A stretch of 64,000 bases of DNA from Clostridiales bacterium. Lineage in GTDB: Bacteria > Bacillota > Clostridia > Peptostreptococcales > Anaerovoracaceae. A program made the position numbers and the translations under genes. Positions 43,316 through 51,834 of this stretch are shown here, one piece after another. The notes under the pieces were generated by a model. That model did not search any database, was not told where the DNA came from, and saw nothing but the letters and a program-made list of their open reading frames with translations. Position 1 is the first letter of the stretch; every line of letters starts with the position of its first letter. The DNA lies in contig QXXF01000003.1 in assembly GCA_009911365.1 (NCBI GenBank), positions 186,001 to 250,000 on the forward strand, given 5' to 3'.

Positions 43316-43500
43316 ATATATTAATATATAGGCTTATTTTATTGAAAAACAAATATGTTCTTTTTGGCAAATTAGTATGCTTGGAGATTAATCATATTCA
43401 AAAGATTTGTGAATACGGATTTGCTTTTGAAGGGAAACAAGTGCTGATTTGCTCGTCAAAAGGATAGGATACGCCTGTGATCCTCAAACCATAAAAAGCA

Positions 43501-43536
43501 AAACGCCCTCTGCCTTACAATCGGGAGGAGGCGTTT
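43501..43536 (-). terminator. Terminator of the leftward arginine-deiminase operon
   Basis: On the minus strand AAACGCC and GGCGTTT (43501-43507 and 43530-43536) form a stem, followed by TTGCTTTTT. It lies about 55 bases after the stop of the last operon gene. The rest of 43316-43592 holds no gene I can see. Confidence 0.65.
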
Positions 43537-43592
43537 CAATATTTCCAAAACATGAAAGAGATGCTGAATGCCTAGACCGCCTAATCATCTAG

Positions 43593-44357
43593 CTATAGCG
43601 GCAGCTCTTTTTTGATCGCTTCATTCAATTTTGCCAGCTGCGCCTCCCAGACTCGTTTGCCCATTTCCGGGGTCGCATGTTTTGCTTTCCAAAGGCAGCC
43701 GCTTTCGCTGGTAAAGCTATCTGGAATTGGAAGCACGTCATACCAGACCATTTCACCTGGCCGGTCATCAACTGCCCGGTCAAATTGCACCAAATCCGGT
43801 CGTTTGTACAAAAACATGGATGTCTCATAAATCCCTGCGTGGTCATAACCCCAGCCAGGGAAGTCATCTCCGAACAAATCTTTCATCAAATCTTCTGGGA
43901 ATTCATCAAAGGCCATTTCAAAAATGACGATTTTCACATCACCGTGCTTTCCGTCCTCCATGGACTGATAGGCGGCATCGTAGATAAAATTGCTGTTTTC
44001 CATATGGCCGTTGAGCAAAACGATCCGCTTAAATCCGTGCCGCATGTAGCCTTCGATCACTTGGCAGAGCATATCGATGAATGTCTGCCCTTTCAAACCG
44101 TGGGTTCCAATGAAGTTCATCCCGCCGCCAGTCTGCGGGCGGGATTTGCAGGTATAAGTGATCGGGAGTGCCACTAAAAGGTTGTTTTCTTCAGCTAAGG
44201 CCATTGCTGTTTCTGTTGCCACAATGGAATCCGTGGCAATTGGCAGGTGAGGTCCGTGCTGCTCTGTCGCACCGATTGGTATGATGATGCCGGCATTGTC
44301 GGCAATCGCGTCTTTTATTTCAAACCATGTCATTTCCCATGTTTTTCTCGTTCTCAT
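43593..44357 (-). CDS. Creatininase-family amidohydrolase (copy 1)
   Basis: 254 residues of the creatininase/FAPy-deformylase fold, a two-metal cyclic-amide hydrolase. Metal-binding motifs: PIGATEQHGPHLPIATDS near the start, LLNGHMENSNFIYDAAYQS in the middle, and GYDHAGIYETSMFLYKRPDL. The family cleaves creatinine, formylated purine fragments or other small ring amides. It is the last gene of the leftward operon, 12 bases after the symporter. A second, related copy lies at 45939. Creatinase-type genes are absent, so creatinine is only one possibility. Confidence 0.9.
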   Translation of the reverse strand: MRTRKTWEMTWFEIKDAIADNAGIIIPIGATEQHGPHLPIATDSIVATETAMALAEENNLLVALPITYTCKSRPQTGGGMNFIGTHGLKGQTFIDMLCQVIEGYMRHGFKRIVLLNGHMENSNFIYDAAYQSMEDGKHGDVKIVIFEMAFDEFPEDLMKDLFGDDFPGWGYDHAGIYETSMFLYKRPDLVQFDRAVDDRPGEMVWYDVLPIPDSFTSESGCLWKAKHATPEMGKRVWEAQLAKLNEAIKKELPL

Positions 44358-44369
44358 TTTTTCTCCCTT

Positions 44370-45842
44370 CTATTTGCTGTTTACCTTTTTGTATTCTGTA
44401 ATATATTCTTGATATTTTTCATTGCCTTCCTGAGCTGGGCCGCCTGTCAATTTGCTTACCGCCAGCAATACGATGGTGCTCACGATTACGCCAGGGAACA
44501 CCTCAAACAAGTAATTAGATAGCCCAGAATAAAACCAAACCAGCACTGTAATCAGGCCAGCAAGGATCGAGGCTACTGCGCCTTTGGCGTTTACTCGATT
44601 GGTGAACAGGCTGAATATGACCAAAGGCCCAAAGGCGCTGCCCAGCCCGGAGGATGCGAACATAGTGATCGTGTGCAGGCTGCCGCCCTTGAACGCCAAA
44701 CCATAAGCGGTCAGAGCGATGACGATGATCAAAGCTTTTTCAATGAAAACAACCATTTTTTCTTTGCCAACGTATCGCCTAGCGATGCAGCCGCCAATGG
44801 AGGCGGATGAAACAATCAGATATGCGCAAACTGAGGACAGGATCGCCGCCATGACCGCTGCGCCTAAAATGGCGAATATGGCAGTATTGAAATATTTTTC
44901 GCCCAGCAAAAGAAATACCTGCTCTGGGTCTTCAGCCTGCGGAAAGATTACTCTGCCCGCCATGCCGATGCCAGAAGCGCCGACTAGTGCCACCGCACCC
45001 CAGATGATGGCGATTAATCCAGAATCTTTGACTTCATTTGGATTCTTGATGGCCATGATTCCTGTCAAAGAATGAACCATCCCTGGATACAGCAGGCCAA
45101 TCCCAAGACCGCCTGACAGAGAAACGATGATTTGGCCCGGCTCAGTCATACCGCCTAGGAACTGGAAGAATTCAGGCTGCTGTGAAACAAGCTGCTCCGC
45201 CATTTCATGGAATCCGCCGATATCTGCGATGGCAACGATGGGAACGATACAAAGCGCTAGGAACATCAAGGTGCCCTGCAGCAGGTTCGTCCAACTGACA
45301 GCCATGTACCCGCCTAAGAAAGTGTAGACTGCTACTACAATCAAGCCTACTGTTACGGCAACTGTGTAATCAATATGAAATACCACAGAAAGCAATTTCC
45401 CGAACCCGATCATTTCAGAGGAAGAATTGATGGCCATGAGAATCACGATGGTGATCGCTGAAACGATGCCGATGATCCCCTTTTTATCATTGGTCCTTTT
45501 CTCAAAATACTCTGTGCAGGAAACAGAATCATATACTTCCGTGGCGATTCGCAGCCTTTTACCCAGGATGACCCAGTTGATCAAACTGCCGCCCAGCCAG
45601 CCGGTCAAGGTCCATACCACAGAAAAACCGCTAGCATAGGCCAGGCCCGGCATGGCTAAAAGCATCCAGCCGGAAGTGGAAGCCGATTGGGTGGCGATGC
45701 CGCCGATCCACCGGTTATTGCCTCGGCCTGCCAAGTTGAAGCCATCATAAGAGCTTGCTTTTTTAGAGGTGTAAACGCCGATGCCTAAAAGAATAATGAT
45801 GTATAGTGCTAGAACAAAAATCTTTAATACCACAAGACTCAC
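44370..45842 (-). CDS. Sodium:solute symporter (SSS family)
   Basis: 490 residues, 13 predicted helices. SSS features: GRGNNRWIGGIATQSASTSG near the first helices, SWTNLLQGTLMFLALCIVPI, AIIWGAVALVGASGIGMAGR and AILGAAVMAAILSSVCAYLI with the usual Na-site small residues. It resembles the proline/pantothenate branch. The start is GTG 45842, overlapping by four bases the stop of a 29-residue membrane ORF. It should import the substrate of the surrounding catabolic enzymes. Confidence 0.92.
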   Translation of the reverse strand: MSLVVLKIFVLALYIIILLGIGVYTSKKASSYDGFNLAGRGNNRWIGGIATQSASTSGWMLLAMPGLAYASGFSVVWTLTGWLGGSLINWVILGKRLRIATEVYDSVSCTEYFEKRTNDKKGIIGIVSAITIVILMAINSSSEMIGFGKLLSVVFHIDYTVAVTVGLIVVAVYTFLGGYMAVSWTNLLQGTLMFLALCIVPIVAIADIGGFHEMAEQLVSQQPEFFQFLGGMTEPGQIIVSLSGGLGIGLLYPGMVHSLTGIMAIKNPNEVKDSGLIAIIWGAVALVGASGIGMAGRVIFPQAEDPEQVFLLLGEKYFNTAIFAILGAAVMAAILSSVCAYLIVSSASIGGCIARRYVGKEKMVVFIEKALIIVIALTAYGLAFKGGSLHTITMFASSGLGSAFGPLVIFSLFTNRVNAKGAVASILAGLITVLVWFYSGLSNYLFEVFPGVIVSTIVLLAVSKLTGGPAQEGNEKYQEYITEYKKVNSK

Positions 45843-45928
45843 CTCTTTCTAAAACAATTAATCATTGCGATAGCCACTGCTCCAATCGGTGGGAGCAAGA
45901 ATAAAAACACATAAATTGCGCTTGGCAT
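45839..45928 (-). CDS. 29-residue membrane ORF, candidate symporter accessory protein
   Basis: ATG 45928 is preceded by AGGAGG at ideal spacing and opens a 29-codon frame with one hydrophobic helix (AIYVFLFLLPPIGAVAIAMI) and a basic end (CFRKR). Its TGA overlaps the GTG start of the symporter in a GTGA junction, so the symporter is translated by coupling to it. Small single-helix proteins encoded just ahead of SSS symporters are known as accessory subunits in some bacteria, and this fits in size and place. Confidence 0.7.
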   Translation of the reverse strand: MPSAIYVFLFLLPPIGAVAIAMINCFRKR

Positions 45929-45938
45929 AGCTGACCTC

Positions 45939-46697
45939 CTATTTCTCTGCGTTCAGTGCCTTTACCGTTTCTGCCACGATAAAGTCCAAGAACTCTTTGC
46001 CTAGTTCCGCCGAGGATTGGGACTCTTTCCAGAGACTGCCGCTCCTGGTGATCACATCTTCACGGATGGGCAGCGTTTCCCACCAAGGGTATTCTTTTGA
46101 AATTTCATCTGTGTATTTGCTCTCATCCACATACTCCGGCTTCATGTACAGCATCATGGACGTTTCCAGGATGCCTGCGTGATCCCGATTCCAACATGGA
46201 AACTCGTTTCTAAAGGCCCGATTCAGCAGTTCTTCATCAAAAGCGTCCACGCCATGGGTGAAAATCTGCAGCTTCACATCTTTGTTCGTGCCACGATTCG
46301 TAGCTTGCCACGCGGATTCCCAAACGTAAGAAGCGTTTTCCCCATGCCAATTGTAAAGAACAATTTTTTGAAAGCCAAACTTAATAAATTCTTGAACGAT
46401 ATTGCAAAGGTGCCTGATGAACACGTCTCCATCAATGGATGTGGTCCCGATGAACCCCTGCCCCGCGCCGGACAGCGGCAATGAATTGGTCCCATATGTG
46501 ATGGTTGGGGCTACTAACATGCCTGTTTTTTCTGCGACTGCCAGTGAAATCTCTTCCGCGAAGTAAGAGTCCGTGCAGATTGGCAGATGCTCACCATGCT
46601 GTTCTGTGGCACCGATCGGCAGGATAATGCCTGCTCCTTGATCAATGCGTTCCTTTAATTCGGGCCAAGTCAATTCATTCATTTTACAAGATTTCAT
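45939..46697 (-). CDS. Creatininase-family amidohydrolase (copy 2)
   Basis: 252 residues. Metal motifs correspond to copy 1: PIGATEQHGEHLPICTDSYF, LYNWHGENASYVWESAWQAT and NRDHAGILETSMMLYMKPEY. It is clearly diverged from the copy at 43593, so the two probably act on different substrates or form a heteromer. AAAGGAGAG precedes the ATG. It lies between the aminotransferase and the small membrane ORF in the operon. Confidence 0.9.
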   Translation of the reverse strand: MKSCKMNELTWPELKERIDQGAGIILPIGATEQHGEHLPICTDSYFAEEISLAVAEKTGMLVAPTITYGTNSLPLSGAGQGFIGTTSIDGDVFIRHLCNIVQEFIKFGFQKIVLYNWHGENASYVWESAWQATNRGTNKDVKLQIFTHGVDAFDEELLNRAFRNEFPCWNRDHAGILETSMMLYMKPEYVDESKYTDEISKEYPWWETLPIREDVITRSGSLWKESQSSAELGKEFLDFIVAETVKALNAEK

Positions 46698-46713
46698 GTG
46701 TGTCTCTCCTTTT

Positions 46714-47883
46714 CTACTCTGTTAATAATTTGATGTTTTCCAATCTATCAAACGCTTCTTTCAAAACGCTGATATCCTTAGTACAGGCAATGCGCACGTA
46801 ACCTTCGCCGCAATCTCCAAAGGAATTTCCGGGTACAGTCAGCACATGGGCTTTGTCCAACAGAAAGGTTCCTGTTTCATCGCTGGTCAACCCCAGCTGC
46901 TTGATATTCACAAACAAGTAAAAAGTCCCTGCGGGAGGCAGTACAGAAAGATTTTTAATTCCATTTATTCGTTCAGCCGCATAGAGCATCCGCTTCTTGT
47001 ATTCGGCGACCATTGGGGGCTGAATGACTTTGCGGTTCCGTAATGCGTAAATCGCGCCGCGCTGTGAGATGGACGGAGCGGTGAAAATCACAGCGTCATT
47101 TACTTTGTTGATTGCCTGGATGATAGCTGGCGGTGCGATCACATGGCCGACTCTCCAGCCAGTCATGGTGTAGTCTTTAGAAAAGCTGTTCAAGGTAATG
47201 GTTCTTTGGCGCATGTTCGGTAAGGTAGTGAATGGAAGAAATGGATCGCTATAGCAAAATGCGGTATAGATGTCATCTGCGACTACTAGCAAATCATATT
47301 GTTCCGCCAATGCCGCGATGCCCTCTAAAGTCGATCTGCTCATGCAGATGCCGGTGGGGTTGTTTGGCGTGTTTATGACGATCGCCTTTGTTCTTTCTGT
47401 GATAAGATTTTCCAAACGTTCCACATTGATCTGAAATTCTTCCGTTTCATAACAGTCTAAGATCACCGAGACACCGCCCGCAAATGTGATTTGCTCCGTA
47501 TAATAGCTAAAATATGGCGCATGAATGATGACCTCATCGCCAGGATCCAGTATGGCACAAAAGGCCAGGAACATGGCGTGAGTCGCACTGGCGGTAACAT
47601 GGATTTCGGTGTCGTCCACGGTATATCCGTACTCTTCCTGATAATAATTTGCGATTTCTGCCCGCAGTTCTGGGTCGCCGCGAAAATCCGTATATTTCGT
47701 GTGCCCTTTGAGCATGTCTTTATATGCGTGCTCAATAATGATTTTGTTGGTGATCAAATCAGGATCGCCCAGACTCAAATCAATCACATCATCATATTTT
47801 TTCGCCAACTGGTCCATGGCACTCATGGCAGGAGATTCGTCTTTCCAGTATCGTTTTGCTACAAACTTGTTTTTCATAATCAT
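46714..47883 (-). CDS. Class I/II PLP-dependent aminotransferase
   Basis: 389 residues, fold type I, aspartate-aminotransferase-like. Seen: SLGDPDL at the start, HTKYTDFRGDPELRAEIA, VINTPNNPTGICMS, and the PLP Lys in LNSFSKDYTMTGWRVGH, with RIACT at the end. Start at ATG 47883, where AAAGGAG lies five bases upstream; the upstream in-frame ATG codons lack this. Within an arginine-deiminase operon it may transaminate ornithine or a related diamine or amino acid produced by the pathway. No specific substrate can be read. Confidence 0.9.
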   Translation of the reverse strand: MIMKNKFVAKRYWKDESPAMSAMDQLAKKYDDVIDLSLGDPDLITNKIIIEHAYKDMLKGHTKYTDFRGDPELRAEIANYYQEEYGYTVDDTEIHVTASATHAMFLAFCAILDPGDEVIIHAPYFSYYTEQITFAGGVSVILDCYETEEFQINVERLENLITERTKAIVINTPNNPTGICMSRSTLEGIAALAEQYDLLVVADDIYTAFCYSDPFLPFTTLPNMRQRTITLNSFSKDYTMTGWRVGHVIAPPAIIQAINKVNDAVIFTAPSISQRGAIYALRNRKVIQPPMVAEYKKRMLYAAERINGIKNLSVLPPAGTFYLFVNIKQLGLTSDETGTFLLDKAHVLTVPGNSFGDCGEGYVRIACTKDISVLKEAFDRLENIKLLTE

Positions 47884-48021
47884 GTTGCTCCTTTCCGGAG
47901 GTTTTCTTATGGAAGCCATGGAGCCACTTGGCTTTTCGGCTGGCACGGCTTCCTCTGATGGTATCGCAAGAGATGATTTTGTCAGTGATAGACCAATGGG
48001 TCATATGGAGTGAGTACCGCA

Positions 48022-49062
48022 CTATTCCAAGATTAAAGCATCAATCGTATTGATATAGTGCTCAGTTTCCCTTTGCGCTTGTTTTTCTTTCAGTAATGGA
48101 TACATAAAGTAAACCAGCAGCCCTTTCTCTGTATGCAGCCTGTTTTCTGCCTGCGGGATCAGGATGGATTGGTCGCTGTCCCACACGTCATCTGCGATTT
48201 CGTATCCACGATTGCCCGGCAAATTATGCATAACCTTAATAGATGGTTTGGCTTTGGCGAGCAGTTCTTTGTTAATGGAATACTTGGGGAAGAAAGTGGC
48301 TACCTTTTTATCTTTCAAATGATCAGAACCGTGATACCACCAGGCGTCCGTGGCGATGAAGTCAACCTGATCAATGTACTCGTATGGATCGTTTGTTTGG
48401 ATGAACTTGCCACCCGACTTTTCCATTTCAGCTTTGCAGTAGGCCACGTCTTCGGGTGCCATTTCCGCTTCTTTCGGCGCGCAGGAGATGAAAGTCACGC
48501 CCATTTTGCTCAGCAGTCTGGCCTCTGTCCGGCAAACGCCGCCAATATTGTCGCCGAGAACAGAATTGTCGCCGATGAACATGTACACCAGATCTTCGAT
48601 TTTCATATCTTTTGGCATGTATTCGGTCATGGTGAACAGGTCGCACAGCGCCTGCGTGGGATGCATGCATTTAGAACTCATTCCGCTGAACACAGGCACG
48701 CTGGAATATTTGGCTAATTCTATGATGGTGTCTTGAGACTCTGTGCGGATTTCAATGCCATCACACATGCCGGAAAGCACCTGGGCCGTATCCTTGATGG
48801 TTTCTCTGTCTTCGCCGCAATGCAGGGTCTTGGTTTCCAGGTATAGAGCGTGTCCGCCTAATTGGGTCATGGCGGCTTCAAAGGAAACTCTGGTCCTGGT
48901 AGAAGGCTGATCGAACATCATGGCTAAAGATTGATCTTTGAGAAACGGCAGCCTGATGCCTTTTTTCTCCGCGCTTTTTAATGTTTTGATGACTTCCAGC
49001 ATTTTGAAATATTCTTCCCTCGTAAAGTCATCTGTTTCGATAAAGTGTCTTACTTGTCGCAT
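48022..49062 (-). CDS. Carbamoyltransferase, ornithine/putrescine-like but atypical
   Basis: 346 residues. Carbamoyl-phosphate motifs are intact: FDQPSTRTRVSFE, and HPTQALCDLFTM. The substrate side differs. Where ornithine and putrescine enzymes have HCLP, this has VMHNLPGNRGYEI, replacing the Cys that lines the amine pocket by Asn. The loop TDAWWYHGSDHL replaces the SMG loop. The C-terminal part (FFPKYSINKELL, ENRLHTEKGLLVYFMYPLL) plus a trailing helix look more like putrescine carbamoyltransferase than ArcB. It follows arginine deiminase by 19 bases. It would phosphorolyse a ureido compound, but which one is open. Start ATG 49062 with GGAGG upstream. Confidence 0.85.
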   Translation of the reverse strand: MRQVRHFIETDDFTREEYFKMLEVIKTLKSAEKKGIRLPFLKDQSLAMMFDQPSTRTRVSFEAAMTQLGGHALYLETKTLHCGEDRETIKDTAQVLSGMCDGIEIRTESQDTIIELAKYSSVPVFSGMSSKCMHPTQALCDLFTMTEYMPKDMKIEDLVYMFIGDNSVLGDNIGGVCRTEARLLSKMGVTFISCAPKEAEMAPEDVAYCKAEMEKSGGKFIQTNDPYEYIDQVDFIATDAWWYHGSDHLKDKKVATFFPKYSINKELLAKAKPSIKVMHNLPGNRGYEIADDVWDSDQSILIPQAENRLHTEKGLLVYFMYPLLKEKQAQRETEHYINTIDALILE

Positions 49063-49081
49063 GTTTCTTTCCTCCATGTTT

Positions 49082-50302
49082 CTAAATATCTTCACGTACC
49101 AGCGGCATGCTCATGCAGCGAGGGCCGCCTCTTCCTCTGGACAGTTCGCCGCAAGGCATTTCCAGGACTTTGATGCCGCTGCGTCTCAGCAGTTCGTTGG
49201 TCACTTCGTTGCGGCTGTAGGTGACTACAGTCCCGGGAGCGATGGCCAGCGTGTTGGTGCCGTCATTCCACTGTTCCCGCTCAGAGTCGATAAAAGAGCC
49301 GTCCGCGCAGCGCAGGACTTGAACGCTGTCAAGATTCAGCGCTTTGGTCAAGACCTTTTCCACCTTGTCGGTCTGATCTTTGTATACCAACTCGCCGCTG
49401 CCGCCAAGACTGATTTCAAAGACGTTCAAAGTCGCCTCGATGCCAGGATGGATAGTAAACTTGTCATGATCGATCATGGTCAACACCGTATCAAGATGCA
49501 TGAATTTGCGATCCTTAGGGATGGTGAACACTAAGATTTTTTTGAACGTGTCCTGTGGCAGAATGTTTCCCGCCAATTGTTCGATGGCTTCTGGCCGGGT
49601 ACGCAGACCGCAGCCAATGCCGATCACATCTTTGGAGAAAACTGCGATATCGCCGCCTTCAATGCCAAAATGACTTTCGTTACTCAGCCACATGGGTGCG
49701 TCTTTAGCAAAGTCCGGATGATGTTCAAAGATGTGCTGCCAGACCACGGTTTCCAGATTCCTGCCCAGTTTTTCCATGCAGTGAAAGCTCATGCCGCGGC
49801 CGATAGACGCACCGGGATCTCGGGTATAGTACAAGTTGGCCAATGGTTCCGTATAATAGTGTTCGTATTCTTCTTCTGGAAAGAAACGAGAAAAGTCTTC
49901 CTGCTTCTTTGGCCCTAGATCGCTTTTCTTGATGCCGCTCATGATCTTGTCAGCCATTTCTTCTGGAGAAAGGCAGAGCAGATACGCTTCTAGCTGTTCC
50001 CGCAAATGCGGATTGAAAATGCCATGCTTGTCCAAGAATTTTTTGATAAACCCTTCACGGCTGCCTTTTTGACTGAAAGATTTTCGGAACAAATCTTCAA
50101 TGTAAACGACTTCTGCGCCTTCCTTTCGGAGGATGTCGGCAAAGCAGTCGTGTTCGCGCTGCGCGCCTTTCTTCCACGGGATATCGTCAAAGAGATGGCG
50201 GGGCATGGTCTGTGGGATCACGCCATCGATCTCGTTGCCAGGCCTGTGGAGCAGAACTTTTTTTAGTTTCCCGATTTCGGAATACACATGGATGTTGCTC
50301 AT
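49082..50302 (-). CDS. arcA: Arginine deiminase
   Basis: 406 residues. Hydrolyses arginine to citrulline and ammonia by a Cys nucleophile. Seen: VLLHRPGNEID, the substrate motif HYYTEPLANLYYTRDPGASI, NESHFGIEGGDIAVFSKD with active-site His/Glu, and the terminal CGELSRGRGGPRCMSMPL with the catalytic Cys. Full length. It is the first gene after a sigma-54 promoter. No carbamate kinase or arginine/ornithine antiporter is in the cluster, so the usual arcABCD pathway is incomplete locally. Confidence 0.95.
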   Translation of the reverse strand: MSNIHVYSEIGKLKKVLLHRPGNEIDGVIPQTMPRHLFDDIPWKKGAQREHDCFADILRKEGAEVVYIEDLFRKSFSQKGSREGFIKKFLDKHGIFNPHLREQLEAYLLCLSPEEMADKIMSGIKKSDLGPKKQEDFSRFFPEEEYEHYYTEPLANLYYTRDPGASIGRGMSFHCMEKLGRNLETVVWQHIFEHHPDFAKDAPMWLSNESHFGIEGGDIAVFSKDVIGIGCGLRTRPEAIEQLAGNILPQDTFKKILVFTIPKDRKFMHLDTVLTMIDHDKFTIHPGIEATLNVFEISLGGSGELVYKDQTDKVEKVLTKALNLDSVQVLRCADGSFIDSEREQWNDGTNTLAIAPGTVVTYSRNEVTNELLRRSGIKVLEMPCGELSRGRGGPRCMSMPLVREDI

Positions 50303-50335
50303 AATATGCTCCTTTTATTTTTTGCTTATAACCAT

Positions 50336-50351
50336 AGCAATAACCGTGCCA
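50336..50351 (-). promoter_or_regulatory. Sigma-54 (-24/-12) promoter of the arginine deiminase operon
   Basis: Read on the minus strand: TGGCACGGTTATTGCT, an exact TGGCAC-N5-TTGC. It lies 34 bases before the arcA ATG. The activator gene behind it carries the sigma-54 contact loop. Confidence 0.92.
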
Positions 50352-50402
50352 CCGAAAAACCAGGCCCATTGCAACGCTTTTGCGGTCTGAATGAAAAGAG
50401 AC

Positions 50403-50440
50403 GCAAAAAATTTTACCACCAAACCGGTAAAAAATTTTGC
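50403..50440. promoter_or_regulatory. Palindromic enhancer-like site for the sigma-54 activator
   Basis: GCAAAAAATTTTACC (50403-50417) and GGTAAAAAATTTTGC (50426-50440) are inverted, matching at 13 of 15 positions around an 8-base centre. It lies about 80 bases upstream of the -24/-12 elements, the usual distance for an upstream activator site, and between the activator gene and its target. A role as terminator is less likely, as the stem is AT-rich. Confidence 0.65.
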
Positions 50441-50472
50441 ACCCCCTTGATCCTTTTTCGGGCAGTGACTGG

Positions 50473-51834
50473 TTACTTGACTAGCAGTGACTGATAGTCG
50501 ATTTGCAGCTTTTCGATCTTGTATTTTAAAGCCTGGCGAGTGATCTGGAGCTTTGCTGCCGTGTTGTTTAGTGATGTGGAGGCTTTCAAAGCTCGGATGA
50601 GGATGGTCCTTTCGTATTCGTCCATCATTTCTGAAAGAGGCCTGAAGGTCTCTTGGTCTTCGTTTGTTCCCATTAGATAGTTGCTATAGCTTTTGGAAAT
50701 CAGGTAGTCCGGCAGGTCGGTCATGCGGATGACAGTACCATCCACCAGGTTAAAGGCGGACTCTATAACGTTTCGCAGCTCCCGTACGTTGCCTGGCCAG
50801 CTGTGGTCTTGCAATGTTTTCATGGCGAAATCATTGACGTGCGTCACGTGCTTGTTCATCTTTTCGTTGTACATCTTGATGAAGTGGCAGATCAGCAAAG
50901 GAATGTCCTCTTTTCGTTTCCGCAGCGGCGGCACGTTGAACTGTACCACGCTGAGACGGTAAAAAAGGTCGCTCCGCAGTTTGCCGGAGTCGATGGCTTT
51001 TTGCGGATCAATGTTCATGGCTGAAACCAGGCGCACGTCCACGGTCACATATTCTTCACCGCCTACTTTCATATACTGTTGTTCTTCTACTGCTTTCAGC
51101 AGCTTGGCTTGCAGCTCCATGCTCATGGAATTGATTTCGTCTAAAAACAGCGTGCCTTTATTTGCCAGCTCGAAAAGACCTTTTTTATTCTCAGAGCCTG
51201 TGAAGCTGCCCTTTACGGTCCCGAACAAAGTGCTTTCGATCAGAGCATCGGGTACTGCCGCGCAGTTCAATGAAATGAAGGGCCGCTGGCATCGCCTGCT
51301 GTGGGTGTGCAGGGCTTCTATGATCAGCTCTTTGCCAACGCCTGATTCACCGATCACCATGACCGGAGAATCATTTTGGGCGATTTTTTGCAGCTTTTCC
51401 TTGATTTTTTCCATGGAGTCGCAGCCAGTGATGATATCATCAGCGCAAAAAAGTTTCTGACTTCCTATTGTTCTGATGCCCTGCTGGGGCAAATCTATGG
51501 ACAAATCAATGCTGCCAATCAGTTCGCCATTGTTTTCAATGGGAAATGTGCTGGTGATTGAGGTACGGCATCTGCCTGATGGCTCTGTCAGTGTCTGCTT
51601 TTGATTTAAGACTGGCCTTCCTGTGGACATAACCTTAGCGTGAGTGCTGTTTTCTTCATTCAGTTCAGGATATACCTCAAAGAGTTTCTTGCCTAAAATA
51701 TCATCTGTTCGCAAATACTCCCGGTCTTCTGTGACCATAGCCGAGTATTCGATGACATTATCTTTGTTCACAATCAAGATCGCGTCGATCCGACCGTAAA
51801 GGTTTGTGAATTGGTCCAAATTTCCGATTTTCAT
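50473..51834 (-). CDS. Sigma-54-dependent activator with PAS domain (RocR/PrdR-like)
   Basis: 453 residues. An N-terminal PAS-like sensor (residues 1-120, NLYGRIDAILIVNKDNVIEY) is followed by the AAA+ domain with Walker A VIGESGVGKELIIEALH, the sigma-54 loop GSFTGSENKKG (a GAFTGA variant), Walker B GTLFLDEINSM and the finger region RLSVVQFNVPPLRKR. The C-terminal Fis-type helix-turn-helix is NNTAAKLQITRQALKYKIEK. Start ATG 51834 has AAAGGAG nine bases upstream. It is transcribed ahead of arcA, so it probably senses the pathway substrate and activates the 50336 promoter. Confidence 0.92.
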   Translation of the reverse strand: MKIGNLDQFTNLYGRIDAILIVNKDNVIEYSAMVTEDREYLRTDDILGKKLFEVYPELNEENSTHAKVMSTGRPVLNQKQTLTEPSGRCRTSITSTFPIENNGELIGSIDLSIDLPQQGIRTIGSQKLFCADDIITGCDSMEKIKEKLQKIAQNDSPVMVIGESGVGKELIIEALHTHSRRCQRPFISLNCAAVPDALIESTLFGTVKGSFTGSENKKGLFELANKGTLFLDEINSMSMELQAKLLKAVEEQQYMKVGGEEYVTVDVRLVSAMNIDPQKAIDSGKLRSDLFYRLSVVQFNVPPLRKRKEDIPLLICHFIKMYNEKMNKHVTHVNDFAMKTLQDHSWPGNVRELRNVIESAFNLVDGTVIRMTDLPDYLISKSYSNYLMGTNEDQETFRPLSEMMDEYERTILIRALKASTSLNNTAAKLQITRQALKYKIEKLQIDYQSLLVK

